Shown: in pieces, positions 17,632 through 25,178 of the stretch | Layout: each line of letters opens with the position of its first letter | How positions within the stretch are numbered: the first letter of the stretch is position 1 | From: Comamonadaceae bacterium | Lineage (GTDB): Bacteria > Pseudomonadota > Gammaproteobacteria > Burkholderiales > Burkholderiaceae_C | Assembly (NCBI GenBank): GCA_947452785.1 | Contig: CANGDZ010000029.1 | Coordinates: forward strand, 1-40,716 | Direction of reading: 5' to 3' | DNA length: 40,716 nucleotides | The notes under the pieces: generated by a model | The model's input: only the letters and a program-made list of their open reading frames with translations | Told to the model about the DNA's origin: nothing | The model's database searches: none | Translations under genes and position numbers: made by a program

Positions 17632-17667
17632 GCCAGTGACCGCCAGAGCGGCACAAGGCTGCAGGTT

Positions 17668-18687
17668 TCAGGCGTAGCGCTGCGAGGCCAACTTGGCGCC
17701 TTCCACCAGGGCTTTGAGTTTGGCCTCGGCCACTTCGCGGCTCATGGGCGCCAGGCCACAGTTGGTGCAGGCAATGATGCGCGCCTTGGGCACAAACTGC
17801 ATCGCACGGCCAATCGTGTCGGCCACTTCTTCAGGCGTTTCAATGGTCTCGCTGGCCACGTCGATCACGCCCACCATCACATCTTTGTCTTTCAACAAGG
17901 CCATCAAATCCATGGGCACTTGGGAGTGAAAGCACTCCAAACTCACTTGCTGAATGCTGCTTTTCGCCAAGGCGGGAAACACCTTTTCGTACTGGCGCCA
18001 TTCGTGGCCCAGCGTCTTCTTCCAATTGTTGTTGGCTTCAATGCCGTAGCCGTAGCAAATGTGAACCGCGGTGGTGCAGGTCAGGCCTTGCGCCGCCCGC
18101 TCCAGCGCCGCAACGCCCCACTCGGCCGCCTCATCCATGTAGACGTTGAAGGCCGGTTCGTCAAACTGGATGATGTCCACACCATCGGCTTGCAGCGCCA
18201 GCGCTTCTTGGTTCAGTAATTCGGCAAAAGCCATGGCCATCTTCACCTTGTCGCCATAGAAACGATCGGCCACAGTGTCGACAATCGTCATCGGGCCAGG
18301 CAAGGTGAATTTGAGTTTTTTCTTGGTGTGAGCGCGGGCCAGTTGCGCTTCAAACGCGTGGACACGGCCTTTCAAGCGCAGTGGCGCAATCACTTGCGGC
18401 ACCTGCGCGTCGTAGCGGTTGTTGCGAATGCCCATGGTGACTTTATTGACAAAGTCGATGCCTTCGACATGCTCCACAAAGCCGTGGACAAAGTGCTGGC
18501 GCGCTTGCTCGCCATCGCCAATCACATCCACACCGGCGTCTTCTTGTGCTTTGATCCACAGCAAGGTGGCATCGGCCTTGGCGCGCAGCAGGCTGTCGCC
18601 TGAGAACTTCCATTCAGGCCAGAGTTTTTGCGTCTCAGCCAACCATTCGGGTTTGGGCAGGCTGCCGGCAATAGCGGTAGTGAACAT
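17668..18687 (-). CDS. Core-MetE protein (C-terminal MetE-domain methyltransferase)
   Basis: A 339-aa protein equal to the zinc-binding catalytic half of cobalamin-independent methionine synthase, without the N-terminal half. Zinc-ligand motifs are VHICYG (His and Cys), SLECFHS (Glu) and ACTNCGLAP (Cys). IAGSLPKPEWL and DIIQFDEPAFNVYM are also typical. Such stand-alone proteins include folate-independent methionine synthases (Mes families) and other methyltransferases; none of the usual partners such as DUF1852 is visible. The ATG at 18687 is chosen for its SD GGAGA; a frame seven codons longer exists. It follows the monooxygenase gene across heptamer repeats. Confidence 0.85.
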   Translation of the reverse strand: MFTTAIAGSLPKPEWLAETQKLWPEWKFSGDSLLRAKADATLLWIKAQEDAGVDVIGDGEQARQHFVHGFVEHVEGIDFVNKVTMGIRNNRYDAQVPQVIAPLRLKGRVHAFEAQLARAHTKKKLKFTLPGPMTIVDTVADRFYGDKVKMAMAFAELLNQEALALQADGVDIIQFDEPAFNVYMDEAAEWGVAALERAAQGLTCTTAVHICYGYGIEANNNWKKTLGHEWRQYEKVFPALAKSSIQQVSLECFHSQVPMDLMALLKDKDVMVGVIDVASETIETPEEVADTIGRAMQFVPKARIIACTNCGLAPMSREVAEAKLKALVEGAKLASQRYA

Positions 18688-18703
18688 GGGTTTCTCCAAA
18701 AAT

Positions 18704-18738
18704 TTCAAGATTCAAGATTCAAGATACAAGATCTAAGA
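18704..18738. repeat. Five tandem heptamers between the monooxygenase and core-MetE genes
   Basis: Three perfect TTCAAGA units (18704-18724) are followed by TACAAGA and TCTAAGA. The array contains the TAG stop of the monooxygenase gene (18733-18735) and lies just upstream of the core-MetE SD on the minus strand. A unit of seven means a change in copy number would alter spacing but not by a multiple of three. Confidence 0.8.
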
Positions 18739-19761
18739 CTCGGACTTCAGCGCAAAGGCTTGTGCCAACAGTTCATAAGAATGGCGTTGTGCCTGCGGAT
18801 CGTGCGTCCAGGTGATGACGACCACCTCGTCGACTTGCAAGCGCTCAGCCAGGTGGCGTAATTTTTCGGCCACCACGGTCGCTGAGCCGACCAAGGCGTT
18901 GTCTTTCATCTGCACCAGCGCCAGTTGCTCGCTGACGGAATAGTCGCGCACCGCCAATTCGGGCGGCAGCATGGGGCCAATGCGTCCCAGGTTGCGGTCC
19001 ATGCGCCAACGCGCCCGGCTTTCAAACAAGCGCCAAGCCTCTTCGTCGGTATCGGCCGCGAGGGCCCACACACACACGGTGGCTTGGGACTTGGATAAAC
19101 GCTCGCTGGGACGAAAGGTTTCTCGGTACAGGCGCAGCGCATGCTCCGCACCCTGCCCGTCCGTAATGAACCAGGCAAAGGCGTAAGGCAAGCCCAAATG
19201 GGCGGCCAGTTGTGCGCCATAGTCCGAGCTGCCCAGCATCCAGACATGGGGCGCCGTTTCAGCGGCGGGGTAAGCAAACACATTGTGACCGGGGTGGCCT
19301 GCGGGCAAGGGCTGGCCTGTAACCCAGGCTTGCAACTCCATCACTTGCTGAGGAAAGTTGTCGCTGGCGTGGCGATCGGAGTTGAGCAGTTGCGCGGTGC
19401 GCCCATCGCTGCCGGGCGCGCGGCCCACACCCAAGTCGATGCGACCTGGGGCCAGCGCATCCAGCACGCGAAATTGCTCAGCCACTTTGAGCGGCGCATA
19501 GTGCGGCAACATGACGCCCGCACTGCCAATGCGAATACGTTGGGTGCGCGCAGCAATGGCCGCCATCAACACTTCAGGCGCTGTGCCCACGATGCTGGGG
19601 TGGCTGTGGTGCTCGCTCACCCAAAAGCGGTCATAACCCAAGGCCTCAGCATGCTGCGCCAGAGCCAAGGTTTGGCGAATGGCCTCATCTTGCCCCCGAC
19701 CGGCCACAGCCACAGACTGGTCCAGCACGGACAAACGCAAACGAGATGTTGAAGTGTTCAT
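18733..19761 (-). CDS. Luciferase-like (LLM) flavin-dependent monooxygenase
   Basis: A 342-aa TIM-barrel flavoprotein of the bacterial luciferase superfamily. Family landmarks include SVLDQSVAVA at the first strand, YDRFWVSEHHSHPSIVG, IRIGSAGVMLPHYAPLKVAEQF, DLGVGRAPGSDGR and WMLGSSDYGAQLAA. These match the YhbW-like branch that uses reduced FMN. The substrate is unknown. It is followed 45 bp later by the core-MetE gene on the same strand, so the two may form an operon in which oxygen or sulfur chemistry is coupled, but this is inference. Confidence 0.88.
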   Translation of the reverse strand: MNTSTSRLRLSVLDQSVAVAGRGQDEAIRQTLALAQHAEALGYDRFWVSEHHSHPSIVGTAPEVLMAAIAARTQRIRIGSAGVMLPHYAPLKVAEQFRVLDALAPGRIDLGVGRAPGSDGRTAQLLNSDRHASDNFPQQVMELQAWVTGQPLPAGHPGHNVFAYPAAETAPHVWMLGSSDYGAQLAAHLGLPYAFAWFITDGQGAEHALRLYRETFRPSERLSKSQATVCVWALAADTDEEAWRLFESRARWRMDRNLGRIGPMLPPELAVRDYSVSEQLALVQMKDNALVGSATVVAEKLRHLAERLQVDEVVVITWTHDPQAQRHSYELLAQAFALKSES

Positions 19762-19789
19762 TCAGTAGAGGGTACAGGACACTGGCGGT

Positions 19790-21487
19790 TTACGCTGCGT
19801 CGGCCTGTTCGGCCTCTTGCAAGGCACGCCACATCACCTTGCCGCTGCCGCTTTTGGGCAAGGCGTCGGCAAACGATACGACCCGCGGCACTTTGTATAC
19901 CGCCATGTTGTCGCGGCACCAGTCCACGATGTCTTGCTCCGACACTTGGCCTTGGTGCGAGCTGCGCAAGACCACCACGGCTTTGACCGATTCACCGCGG
20001 TAGGCGTCGCGCGTGGCGATGATGCAGGCCTCTTGAATGGCCGGGTGGCGAAACATCAAGGCCTCCACCTCGGCCGGCCAGACCTTGAAGCCGCTGGCAT
20101 TGATCATGCGCTTCAAGCGGTCAGTCATGAAGAAATAACCGTCTTCATCGACTCGGCCCAAATCCCCTGAGCGAAAGAAACGCTTGCCATCGCGCTCAAA
20201 AAAGGCCGCCGCTGTGGCGTCGGGCCGCTTCCAGTAACCATCAAAAATTTGCGGGCCACTCATCACAATTTCGCCTGACTCGCCTTGCGGCAATTCTTTG
20301 AGCGTGTCGGGGTCCACCACGCGCGCATCCACGCTCATGAAGGGAATGCCCAGACATTGTTTCTTGGGGGCATCGGGCGGATTGCTGTGCGACGGTGCGG
20401 CGGTTTCGGTCAGGCCATAGCCTTCCACAAAACGCAGGCCAAATTGATCCAGCAAGCGCTGCGCCACCGCCTCAGGCATGGCGGCGCCGCCACCGCCGAT
20501 GTAGGTCAGACTGGACAGATCGAATTTTTCAATCTGCGCGCTGCCGAGCAAGTCGATCACCATGGTCGGGATGTTGGTCCAGTGCGTGACCTTCCACTTG
20601 GAGATTTGATGCCCAGCCACGTCACGGTCCCAACGCGGCATCAGCACCAGCGTGGCGCCCAAGAAAATCGTGGTGTGCATGACACTGACCATGCCGGTGA
20701 TGTGGAACATGGGCACCACGGCCAAAGCCACATTTTCAGGCGTGCCGTTGCCCCACAGGCTACCGGCCATGGCGTTGTGCATGATGCTGCCGTGCGGGTG
20801 CATGCACCCCTTGGGCAAACCGGTGGTGCCGCTGGTGTAAGGCAAGATCGCCAAATCAGTGCGGGTGGCCGTCACCTCGGGCAAGGGCAAGTCATGCGCC
20901 AGCGCTTGCGTCCAGGCATGCACCTGGCCGTGGGCCAAAGAGGGCAAGGCGCGCACAGGCACCAGCCAATCGTGCCAATGGGCAGGCAAGTTCTCGGGGC
21001 CTGCGGCCACAGGGTCGAACACATCGGTGAATTGCGTCACCAGCAAATGCCGCAATTGCTGCTCAGGCGGCAAAGCGTCGCTGGCCGCCGCCAATTCAGG
21101 CGCCAAATCGGCGGTGGTGATGGCCACGCGCGCGTCCGGGTCGGTGATGTAGTGCTTGAGCTCCTCCATCCGGTTCATCGGATTGACCGGCACCACCACC
21201 GCATCCAATCGCAAAATAGCAAAGTGCGCGATCACCAACTGCGGGCAATTTTGCATGTTCAGGACCACCCGGTCCCCCTTGTGCACGCCCAAGGTGGCCA
21301 AATAGCCGGCCAGTTTTTCGGCTTCATGCTGGAGTTCGGCATAGGTCCAAGTCCGGCCCATGAACACCAAAGCCAATTTATCTGGGTAGCGTTGGGCGCT
21401 GATCTCTAAATTGACCCACAGTGAGGTTGCCGGGGGCGAAATCGCAAAAGGCAGCCTTTTGGGCCAAAACGCAGCGTGAGCGGTCAT
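19790..21487 (-). CDS. Long/medium-chain fatty acid-CoA ligase (AMP-binding)
   Basis: A 565-aa adenylate-forming enzyme that activates a carboxylic acid with ATP and CoA. Motifs in order: LPYTSGTTGLPKG (P-loop-like), YGLTETAAP, GYWKRPDAT, FRSGDLGRVDEDGYFFMTDR, MINASGFKVWPAEVE (hinge and A8) and PKSGSGKVMWR with the A10 Lys. The sequence is typical of fatty-acid ligases used in beta-oxidation. The ATG at 21487 has GGAGA six bases upstream; longer starts at 21505 or 21556 would place that SD inside the gene. It lies upstream of the monooxygenase/core-MetE pair with a 28-bp gap. Confidence 0.93.
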   Translation of the reverse strand: MTAHAAFWPKRLPFAISPPATSLWVNLEISAQRYPDKLALVFMGRTWTYAELQHEAEKLAGYLATLGVHKGDRVVLNMQNCPQLVIAHFAILRLDAVVVPVNPMNRMEELKHYITDPDARVAITTADLAPELAAASDALPPEQQLRHLLVTQFTDVFDPVAAGPENLPAHWHDWLVPVRALPSLAHGQVHAWTQALAHDLPLPEVTATRTDLAILPYTSGTTGLPKGCMHPHGSIMHNAMAGSLWGNGTPENVALAVVPMFHITGMVSVMHTTIFLGATLVLMPRWDRDVAGHQISKWKVTHWTNIPTMVIDLLGSAQIEKFDLSSLTYIGGGGAAMPEAVAQRLLDQFGLRFVEGYGLTETAAPSHSNPPDAPKKQCLGIPFMSVDARVVDPDTLKELPQGESGEIVMSGPQIFDGYWKRPDATAAAFFERDGKRFFRSGDLGRVDEDGYFFMTDRLKRMINASGFKVWPAEVEALMFRHPAIQEACIIATRDAYRGESVKAVVVLRSSHQGQVSEQDIVDWCRDNMAVYKVPRVVSFADALPKSGSGKVMWRALQEAEQADAA

Positions 21488-21605
21488 CCACAGTCTCCAT
21501 GTCATGTGATTTTTACCAAGCCGATGGTAAGGCCCGGGCCGCTGGGGCGTATGCACAAGCTTGTCGCAGGGGAGACCAATTGAATCGAACCGTCAGAAGT
21601 ACTCA

Positions 21606-21969
21606 TTGACATCCTTCCCGCCCTACAGGAGGGGGATTCCCACTACGGCAAGGCCATGTCCGGCCTCGACTAATTGCTTAGCCTTATTCACTGCAGCTTC
21701 TATGGCTCTCGCCTTCCCCGCAGTGAAGAATTTTCTTTCTAACGCCAAAAGACCTCGTTCCAGAATGTTCTTGGCAGCCTTGGTGTCTCTGTCATGCACC
21801 GTTAGACACACACGACACGCCCAGTGCCGCATGCTCAGACCTCCACCGACTGAGCCAGTAGGTGCTTGGCGTGCTTGTCTTTGAGTCGCAATTTCAGGAT
21901 CCGAGTCACCACGCCCAATGCGGCTTGGCGCAGTGAGGACTTGAAGCGAGAGACTTTTTTCGGCCTCAT
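21606..21969 (-). mobile_element. IS200/IS605-type tnpB remnant with right end
   Basis: Read on the minus strand, 21969-21835 encodes 44 residues ending LRLKDKHAKHLLAQSVEV, the N-terminal segment of TnpB. After a stop, 21832-21623 encodes 69 residues with CRVC and HDRDTKAAKNIL, the zinc-finger/RuvC-III end. The two pieces are in different frames and the roughly 300-residue middle is missing. The 3' side ends in a G/C-rich foldback and GGATGTCAA (21606-21614), matching the end at 30559. This is a non-functional internal-deletion relic. The flanks 21488-21605 and 21970-22130 hold no gene I can support. Confidence 0.8.
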
Positions 21970-22133
21970 GAAAACTGTTTTTTTATACAGATTTCAGGCA
22001 GATTTTCAAGATTGGCTCAGGGGTTGCCGCCTGTGGCTGCAGGGCCTTACATCTTCGGGCTGAACCCCGGATTTTTACGGCCTTGGTGATAAAACGATTA
22101 ATTACAAAAACGATGAACATTTTCTTAATTTTC

Positions 22134-22162
22134 TTGTTTTCAAAGTCATTTTTAGATAAAAT
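22134..22162 (+). promoter_or_regulatory. Sigma70-type promoter placed for a leaderless mRNA
   Basis: TTGTTT (22134-22139), a 17-bp spacer and TAAAAT (22157-22162) form a good promoter. The start codon of the HTH-REC gene begins at 22169, seven bases after the -10, where transcription would be expected to start. No SD can exist in between. Confidence 0.65.
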
Positions 22163-22168
22163 GAAAAC

Positions 22169-22777
22169 ATGAGTACACACATCACTCCCGAACGCCCTGA
22201 AGATTACTGCGGCACGACCTATGCAGCCAAGCTGCTGGGATTGTCCGTGGGAACCATTCAAACCTTGGTCGAAAAGACCGAACTGCAAGCTTGGAAGACA
22301 CAAGGCGGTCACCGCCGTATTTCCATGCACTCCATTCGCGATTACCAACGTCGCCACAACATGACTTCGGTCTTGACGGAAAACCGCCACAACCGACTCA
22401 AGGTCTTGCTGGTCGAGGACGACGAGGTCACGCGCGAAATGATGCGCGACTTTTGCGCCCGCTGCGACATGCCCATCGACTGCACGGCCATGGCTTCTGG
22501 CCTGGAAGCCTTGATCGATATTTCCAGCATCATGCCGGACATCTTGGTGGCGGACTTGAGCATGCCGGGTGTGGATGGCTTTGAGTTGCTGCGCACCTTG
22601 CGACAAAACCCCACCTTCAGCCGGATGACCTACTTGGTAGTCTCGGCATTGACGGCCCAAGAAATTGAATCCCGTGGTGGACTTCCAGAAGGCACTATTT
22701 TTGTGGCCAAGCCGGTCAATTTGCAATGGCTAAATGGCTTCTTTACCGCGTTGATGGCGTCCCGCCACGGCGACTGA
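22169..22777 (+). CDS. HTH (excisionase/MerR-type)-REC regulator
   Basis: A 202-aa two-domain protein with the unusual order DNA-binding then receiver. Residues 14-62 form an excisionase-like winged HTH (YAAKLLGLSVGTIQTLVEK, then the wing TQGGHRRIS). Residues 77-200 are a CheY-like receiver: acidic pair D84/D85, phospho-acceptor D129 in ADLSMPG, and K181 in VAKP. It probably binds DNA under control of phosphorylation; no kinase gene is next to it. The mRNA appears leaderless. A strong terminator at 22832 ends the unit. The HPt protein at 10033 is a conceivable but unproven partner. Confidence 0.88.
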   Translation: MSTHITPERPEDYCGTTYAAKLLGLSVGTIQTLVEKTELQAWKTQGGHRRISMHSIRDYQRRHNMTSVLTENRHNRLKVLLVEDDEVTREMMRDFCARCDMPIDCTAMASGLEALIDISSIMPDILVADLSMPGVDGFELLRTLRQNPTFSRMTYLVVSALTAQEIESRGGLPEGTIFVAKPVNLQWLNGFFTALMASRHGD

Positions 22778-22831
22778 AAAGCCTTTAACAGGCACCGGCA
22801 GTCCTGACCAAGCAGGTCTCGCCCCTGACAA

Positions 22832-22861
22832 CCCACAGTCGTGAGCCTGTGGGGTTTTTTT
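22832..22861 (+). terminator. Intrinsic terminator of the HTH-REC gene
   Basis: CCCACAG (22832-22838) pairs with CTGTGGG (22847-22853) around an 8-nt loop, followed by seven T at 22855-22861. It lies 54 bp after the stop and just before the convergent HTH gene. Confidence 0.9.
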
Positions 22862-22884
22862 GCCCTCCAGGCTCCGTGGGACGC

Positions 22885-23319
22885 TCAGGCGGACAAGCGC
22901 TCCATCACTTGTTTTTTACCCAGTTTGCGCACCGCCGAGATGGCGGGCAACTGGCTGGCACGTGGGCGCGATTTGCCAATCTCCCAGTGGTACACCGACT
23001 GCGGCGACACGCCAAGCAGCTGCGCCATTTGGGCCGCAGTCAAATCCAGTTTTTTGCGCAAAGACGCAAAGCCGCCAGCGCGAAAACGCAACTTCACGTC
23101 ATCGTCTTTGGCAGCGTTGGCAACGGCGGCGGGTGCGTGGGTGCCGGCTTTGCTCAAGCGTTTGAGCACAGACTCCAGTTCAGCCACACGGCGCTTGAGC
23201 GCCGCCATGTCGGCACGCTGTTGCACGGCCAATTGTTTGAGTCCTTTGCTTTCAGCACGAATTTCTTTTTTAGCAATGCGCGCGATCTCGCTTTTGAGTT
23301 GCTCTGCGAATGTAGACAT
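22885..23319 (-). CDS. HTH (XRE-type) DNA-binding protein with N-terminal coiled coil
   Basis: A 144-aa protein. About residues 1-60 are a Lys/Arg/Glu-rich helix with coiled-coil character (AALKRRVAELESVLKRL). About residues 78-125 are a Cro/CI-type HTH (LDLTAAQMAQLLGVSPQSVYHWEIGKSRPR). It is probably a dimeric transcription factor of unknown target. The start at 23319 (MSTFAEQLKSEIARIAKKE) is preferred over a GTG/ATG four codons upstream. It converges with the HTH-REC gene and is divergent from the RRM gene. Confidence 0.8.
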   Translation of the reverse strand: MSTFAEQLKSEIARIAKKEIRAESKGLKQLAVQQRADMAALKRRVAELESVLKRLSKAGTHAPAAVANAAKDDDVKLRFRAGGFASLRKKLDLTAAQMAQLLGVSPQSVYHWEIGKSRPRASQLPAISAVRKLGKKQVMERLSA

Positions 23320-23502
23320 AGATAAACACACAGGAAAATTAGAACAGTCTTATCATAAACGAGCCGTCTTATTTACCTCACGAAGAGACCGTTTTTCAAA
23401 GGGCAATACCCCACAGCGGTGAGGCTTGGGCATGAAGCGTACAATCGCATCAAGTGAATCAGTTGCTCTTGTGGGCTGTTGACAACTGATGGACGCCACA
23501 GC

Positions 23503-23606
23503 GCATGCATTTCTGCATGCACCCCCTGCACCCCCATCCCCCAAACCTTTGAACTGACAGCCCTGGCTGTTGACTCATTTCTCTTCGACGTCCTCACAGA
23601 CGTCGA
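23503..23606 (+). promoter_or_regulatory. Structured leader upstream of the RRM gene
   Basis: The 340-bp gap before the RRM gene holds no gene. It contains a perfect hairpin at 23503-23520 (GCATGCA, loop TTTC, TGCATGC) and another at 23585-23606 (TCGACGTC, loop CTCACA, GACGTCGA). TTGACA stands at 23479-23484 without a convincing -10. A long folded 5' region would fit cold- or structure-controlled expression; the transcript start is not known. Confidence 0.4.
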
Positions 23607-23662
23607 TTTCTCCCGCGCACATCGCTGTCACCAGCTTGTGGGCAATTTCTGAAAGGCTCAAC

Positions 23663-23959
23663 ATGAGCAGCAAAATTTACGTGGGCAACTTGCCTTATTC
23701 CATCAACGATGACAACTTGCGCGAAAACTTCGCCGCCTATGGTGACGTGGCTTCTGCCAAAGTCATGATGGACCGCGACAGCGGCCGCTCCAAAGGCTTC
23801 GGCTTTGTGGAAATGGGCAGCAGCGAACAAGCTGAAGCCGCTATCCAAGGCCTGAACGGCATGTCTGTTGGTGGTCGCTCGATCATCGTGAACATTTCAC
23901 GTCCAAAAGAGCCAAGCACTGGCGGCGGTGGTTACCGCAACGATCGCGGCGCTTACTGA
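23663..23959 (+). CDS. RRM-family RNA-binding protein
   Basis: A 98-aa glycine-tailed RNA-recognition-motif protein. RNP2 is IYVGNL at residues 5-10 and RNP1 is KGFGFVEM near 43-50, each with the aromatic residues that stack on RNA bases. The short tail is STGGGGYRNDRGAY. Bacterial proteins of this kind resemble cyanobacterial Rbp and are often cold-induced RNA chaperones. The start at 23663 follows a GAAAGG sequence; reading further upstream would enter the structured leader. A bidirectional terminator follows 14 bp after the stop. Confidence 0.92.
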   Translation: MSSKIYVGNLPYSINDDNLRENFAAYGDVASAKVMMDRDSGRSKGFGFVEMGSSEQAEAAIQGLNGMSVGGRSIIVNISRPKEPSTGGGGYRNDRGAY

Positions 23960-23973
23960 GCGTCATGCATCAC

Positions 23974-24006
23974 AAAAAAACCGGCAAATTTTTGCCGGTT
24001 TTTTTT
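23974..24006. terminator. Bidirectional intrinsic terminator
   Basis: ACCGGCAA and TTGCCGGT pair around ATTT (core 23980-23999). Eight T follow on the plus strand (23999-24006) and seven A (23974-23980) give T on the minus strand. It serves both the RRM gene and the convergent minus-strand run that ends at 24011. Confidence 0.92.
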
Positions 24007-24010
24007 CGCT

Positions 24011-24199
24011 TTAACTTTGAGCCTGTATTTTTCTCTTCATCTTGGATTCAAGCTCGTTGAGCTCAGACTCATGCTCAAGTGAGTTCGGCTTATCAGAGAA
24101 GCACATCTTCTCCCCATCCCATTGCTGGCCGCACCAGCAATAGCCGTCTTCGTTGATTAGACAAGTTCCCGTGCCGCAGCATCGAACATCATCCGTCAT
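24011..24199 (-). CDS. Small Cys-rich protein, unknown function
   Basis: A 62-aa protein with six Cys in its first 33 residues: RCCGTGTC, then YCWCGQQW and MCFSD. The spacing and the surrounding Trp/Gly residues suggest a metal-binding or disulfide knot. The C-terminal third is a charged helix. I believe similar short proteins occur in other Burkholderiales, but no function is known to me. It is the last gene before the bidirectional terminator and lies 54 bp after HiPIP on the same strand, so it is probably part of that operon. Confidence 0.65.
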   Translation of the reverse strand: MTDDVRCCGTGTCLINEDGYCWCGQQWDGEKMCFSDKPNSLEHESELNELESKMKRKIQAQS

Positions 24200-24253
24200 T
24201 GAAGACTCCAGTGGGTTAAAGCATTCATGGTTGAATCGATACGATGGTGTCGG

Positions 24254-24574
24254 TCAGCCTTTTTTGGCCCAGGCACTGCACCAGGCTTTGGCCGAGACTT
24301 GTTTGCCGGCAAACAAGGGGCAAGCGCCAGCGGCTGAACCTGCGGCGCCTTGGTAGAGGGCGCAATTGCCACAGGCTTGGCCGGCAGCGTATTTAGCTTG
24401 CTTGGCTTTGTCGACCTTGCTGGCATCGGCTTTGTAGCCGAGTGCCGCCGCTTGCGGATCGGCTTCAGCCACCATGCTTTGTGCCTGTGCACTGGCCGCC
24501 AGCAAAGTGGCGGCAGAAGCCAAGGCGCTGTGCATCATAAAGACGCGGCGTGTGCTTGAAAATTTTGAAGTCAT
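24254..24574 (-). CDS. High-potential iron-sulfur protein (HiPIP)
   Basis: A 106-aa periplasmic electron carrier. A Tat signal with STRRVFM (residues 7-13) ends near SAQAQ, consistent with export of a folded FeS protein. The four cluster ligands are C68, C71, C85 and C99 (CGNC, GACPLF, AWCSAW), the normal HiPIP pattern for a high-potential [4Fe-4S] cluster. HiPIPs pass electrons from the bc1 complex to photosynthetic reaction centres or oxidases; no photosynthesis genes are seen here. A good SD (AAGGAAA) precedes the ATG. It is in a run with an Rrf2-type regulator. Confidence 0.92.
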   Translation of the reverse strand: MTSKFSSTRRVFMMHSALASAATLLAASAQAQSMVAEADPQAAALGYKADASKVDKAKQAKYAAGQACGNCALYQGAAGSAAGACPLFAGKQVSAKAWCSAWAKKG

Positions 24575-24604
24575 GGTATTTCCTTAGGTTAAAAAAGAGT
24601 GAAC

Positions 24605-25141
24605 TCAGCGCAAATTAAATAACGCAGGCGAAGGGTCGTAACAAGCCCACAAGGCGGACGGCACTTGCGGGGCGCTTTGGCGCAGGTAGCGCCGAATCCA
24701 AGGTCCCGCCTCCCAAGGCCACATGGATCCGCTCCAAATCGAATGGTGGTAAACCACCATACCGTTTGCATTTTGTTCCAAAACAATTACGGCTGGCTGA
24801 AGCTGTGCAAACTCGACTTCAGCCAAGACCCATGGACCGGAGGATAGCAGTTGCCGCAGCTTCAAACGATGGGAATCGGGCGGGCTATAACCGCTAATGG
24901 CCTCTTTCACAGCGGTGACCTTAGCATCGCTGAGCAGATCACCTGAGAGGCTCTTGGTAATGCCGTCACAACGGCGAGTGGCCTGATTGAGGGCGGCGCT
25001 GACATGACCACGTACATCGACCGGGACGGCATCGACAAGTAGCAAATAACTGTCGTCGAGGTGTTGAACATCCAAGTGGCTGACAACCACGCCCAAGGCG
25101 GTCATGACCAGCAAGCTGAGTGCAACGTACTTCTTCATCAC
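24605..25141 (-). CDS. Exported/anchored hypothetical protein
   Basis: A 178-aa protein I do not recognise. Residues 1-21 are a signal or anchor (KKYVALSLLVMTALGVVV). The rest looks soluble and periplasmic, with a Trp/Pro-rich stretch (SGSMWPWEAGPW) and two Cys (about 58 and 167). It sits between the Rrf2-type gene and HiPIP with gaps of 37 and 30 bp on the same strand, so it may work with HiPIP, for example as a maturation or docking factor. That is a guess from position only. Confidence 0.65.
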   Translation of the reverse strand: MMKKYVALSLLVMTALGVVVSHLDVQHLDDSYLLLVDAVPVDVRGHVSAALNQATRRCDGITKSLSGDLLSDAKVTAVKEAISGYSPPDSHRLKLRQLLSSGPWVLAEVEFAQLQPAVIVLEQNANGMVVYHHSIWSGSMWPWEAGPWIRRYLRQSAPQVPSALWACYDPSPALFNLR

Positions 25142-25178
25142 AGTATTTGAAATCGGCTCATGGTCAATGCAGCCGGCC

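Noticed and set aside
17668-18687. Truncated full-length metE
   Set aside because: The protein begins with a proper RBS and a family-typical start, so it is a natural core-MetE rather than a broken MetE.
20285-21409. 374-codon frame antisense to the acyl-CoA ligase
   Set aside because: Shadow frame of a clear gene; its product is Arg/His/Gln-rich with no family features.
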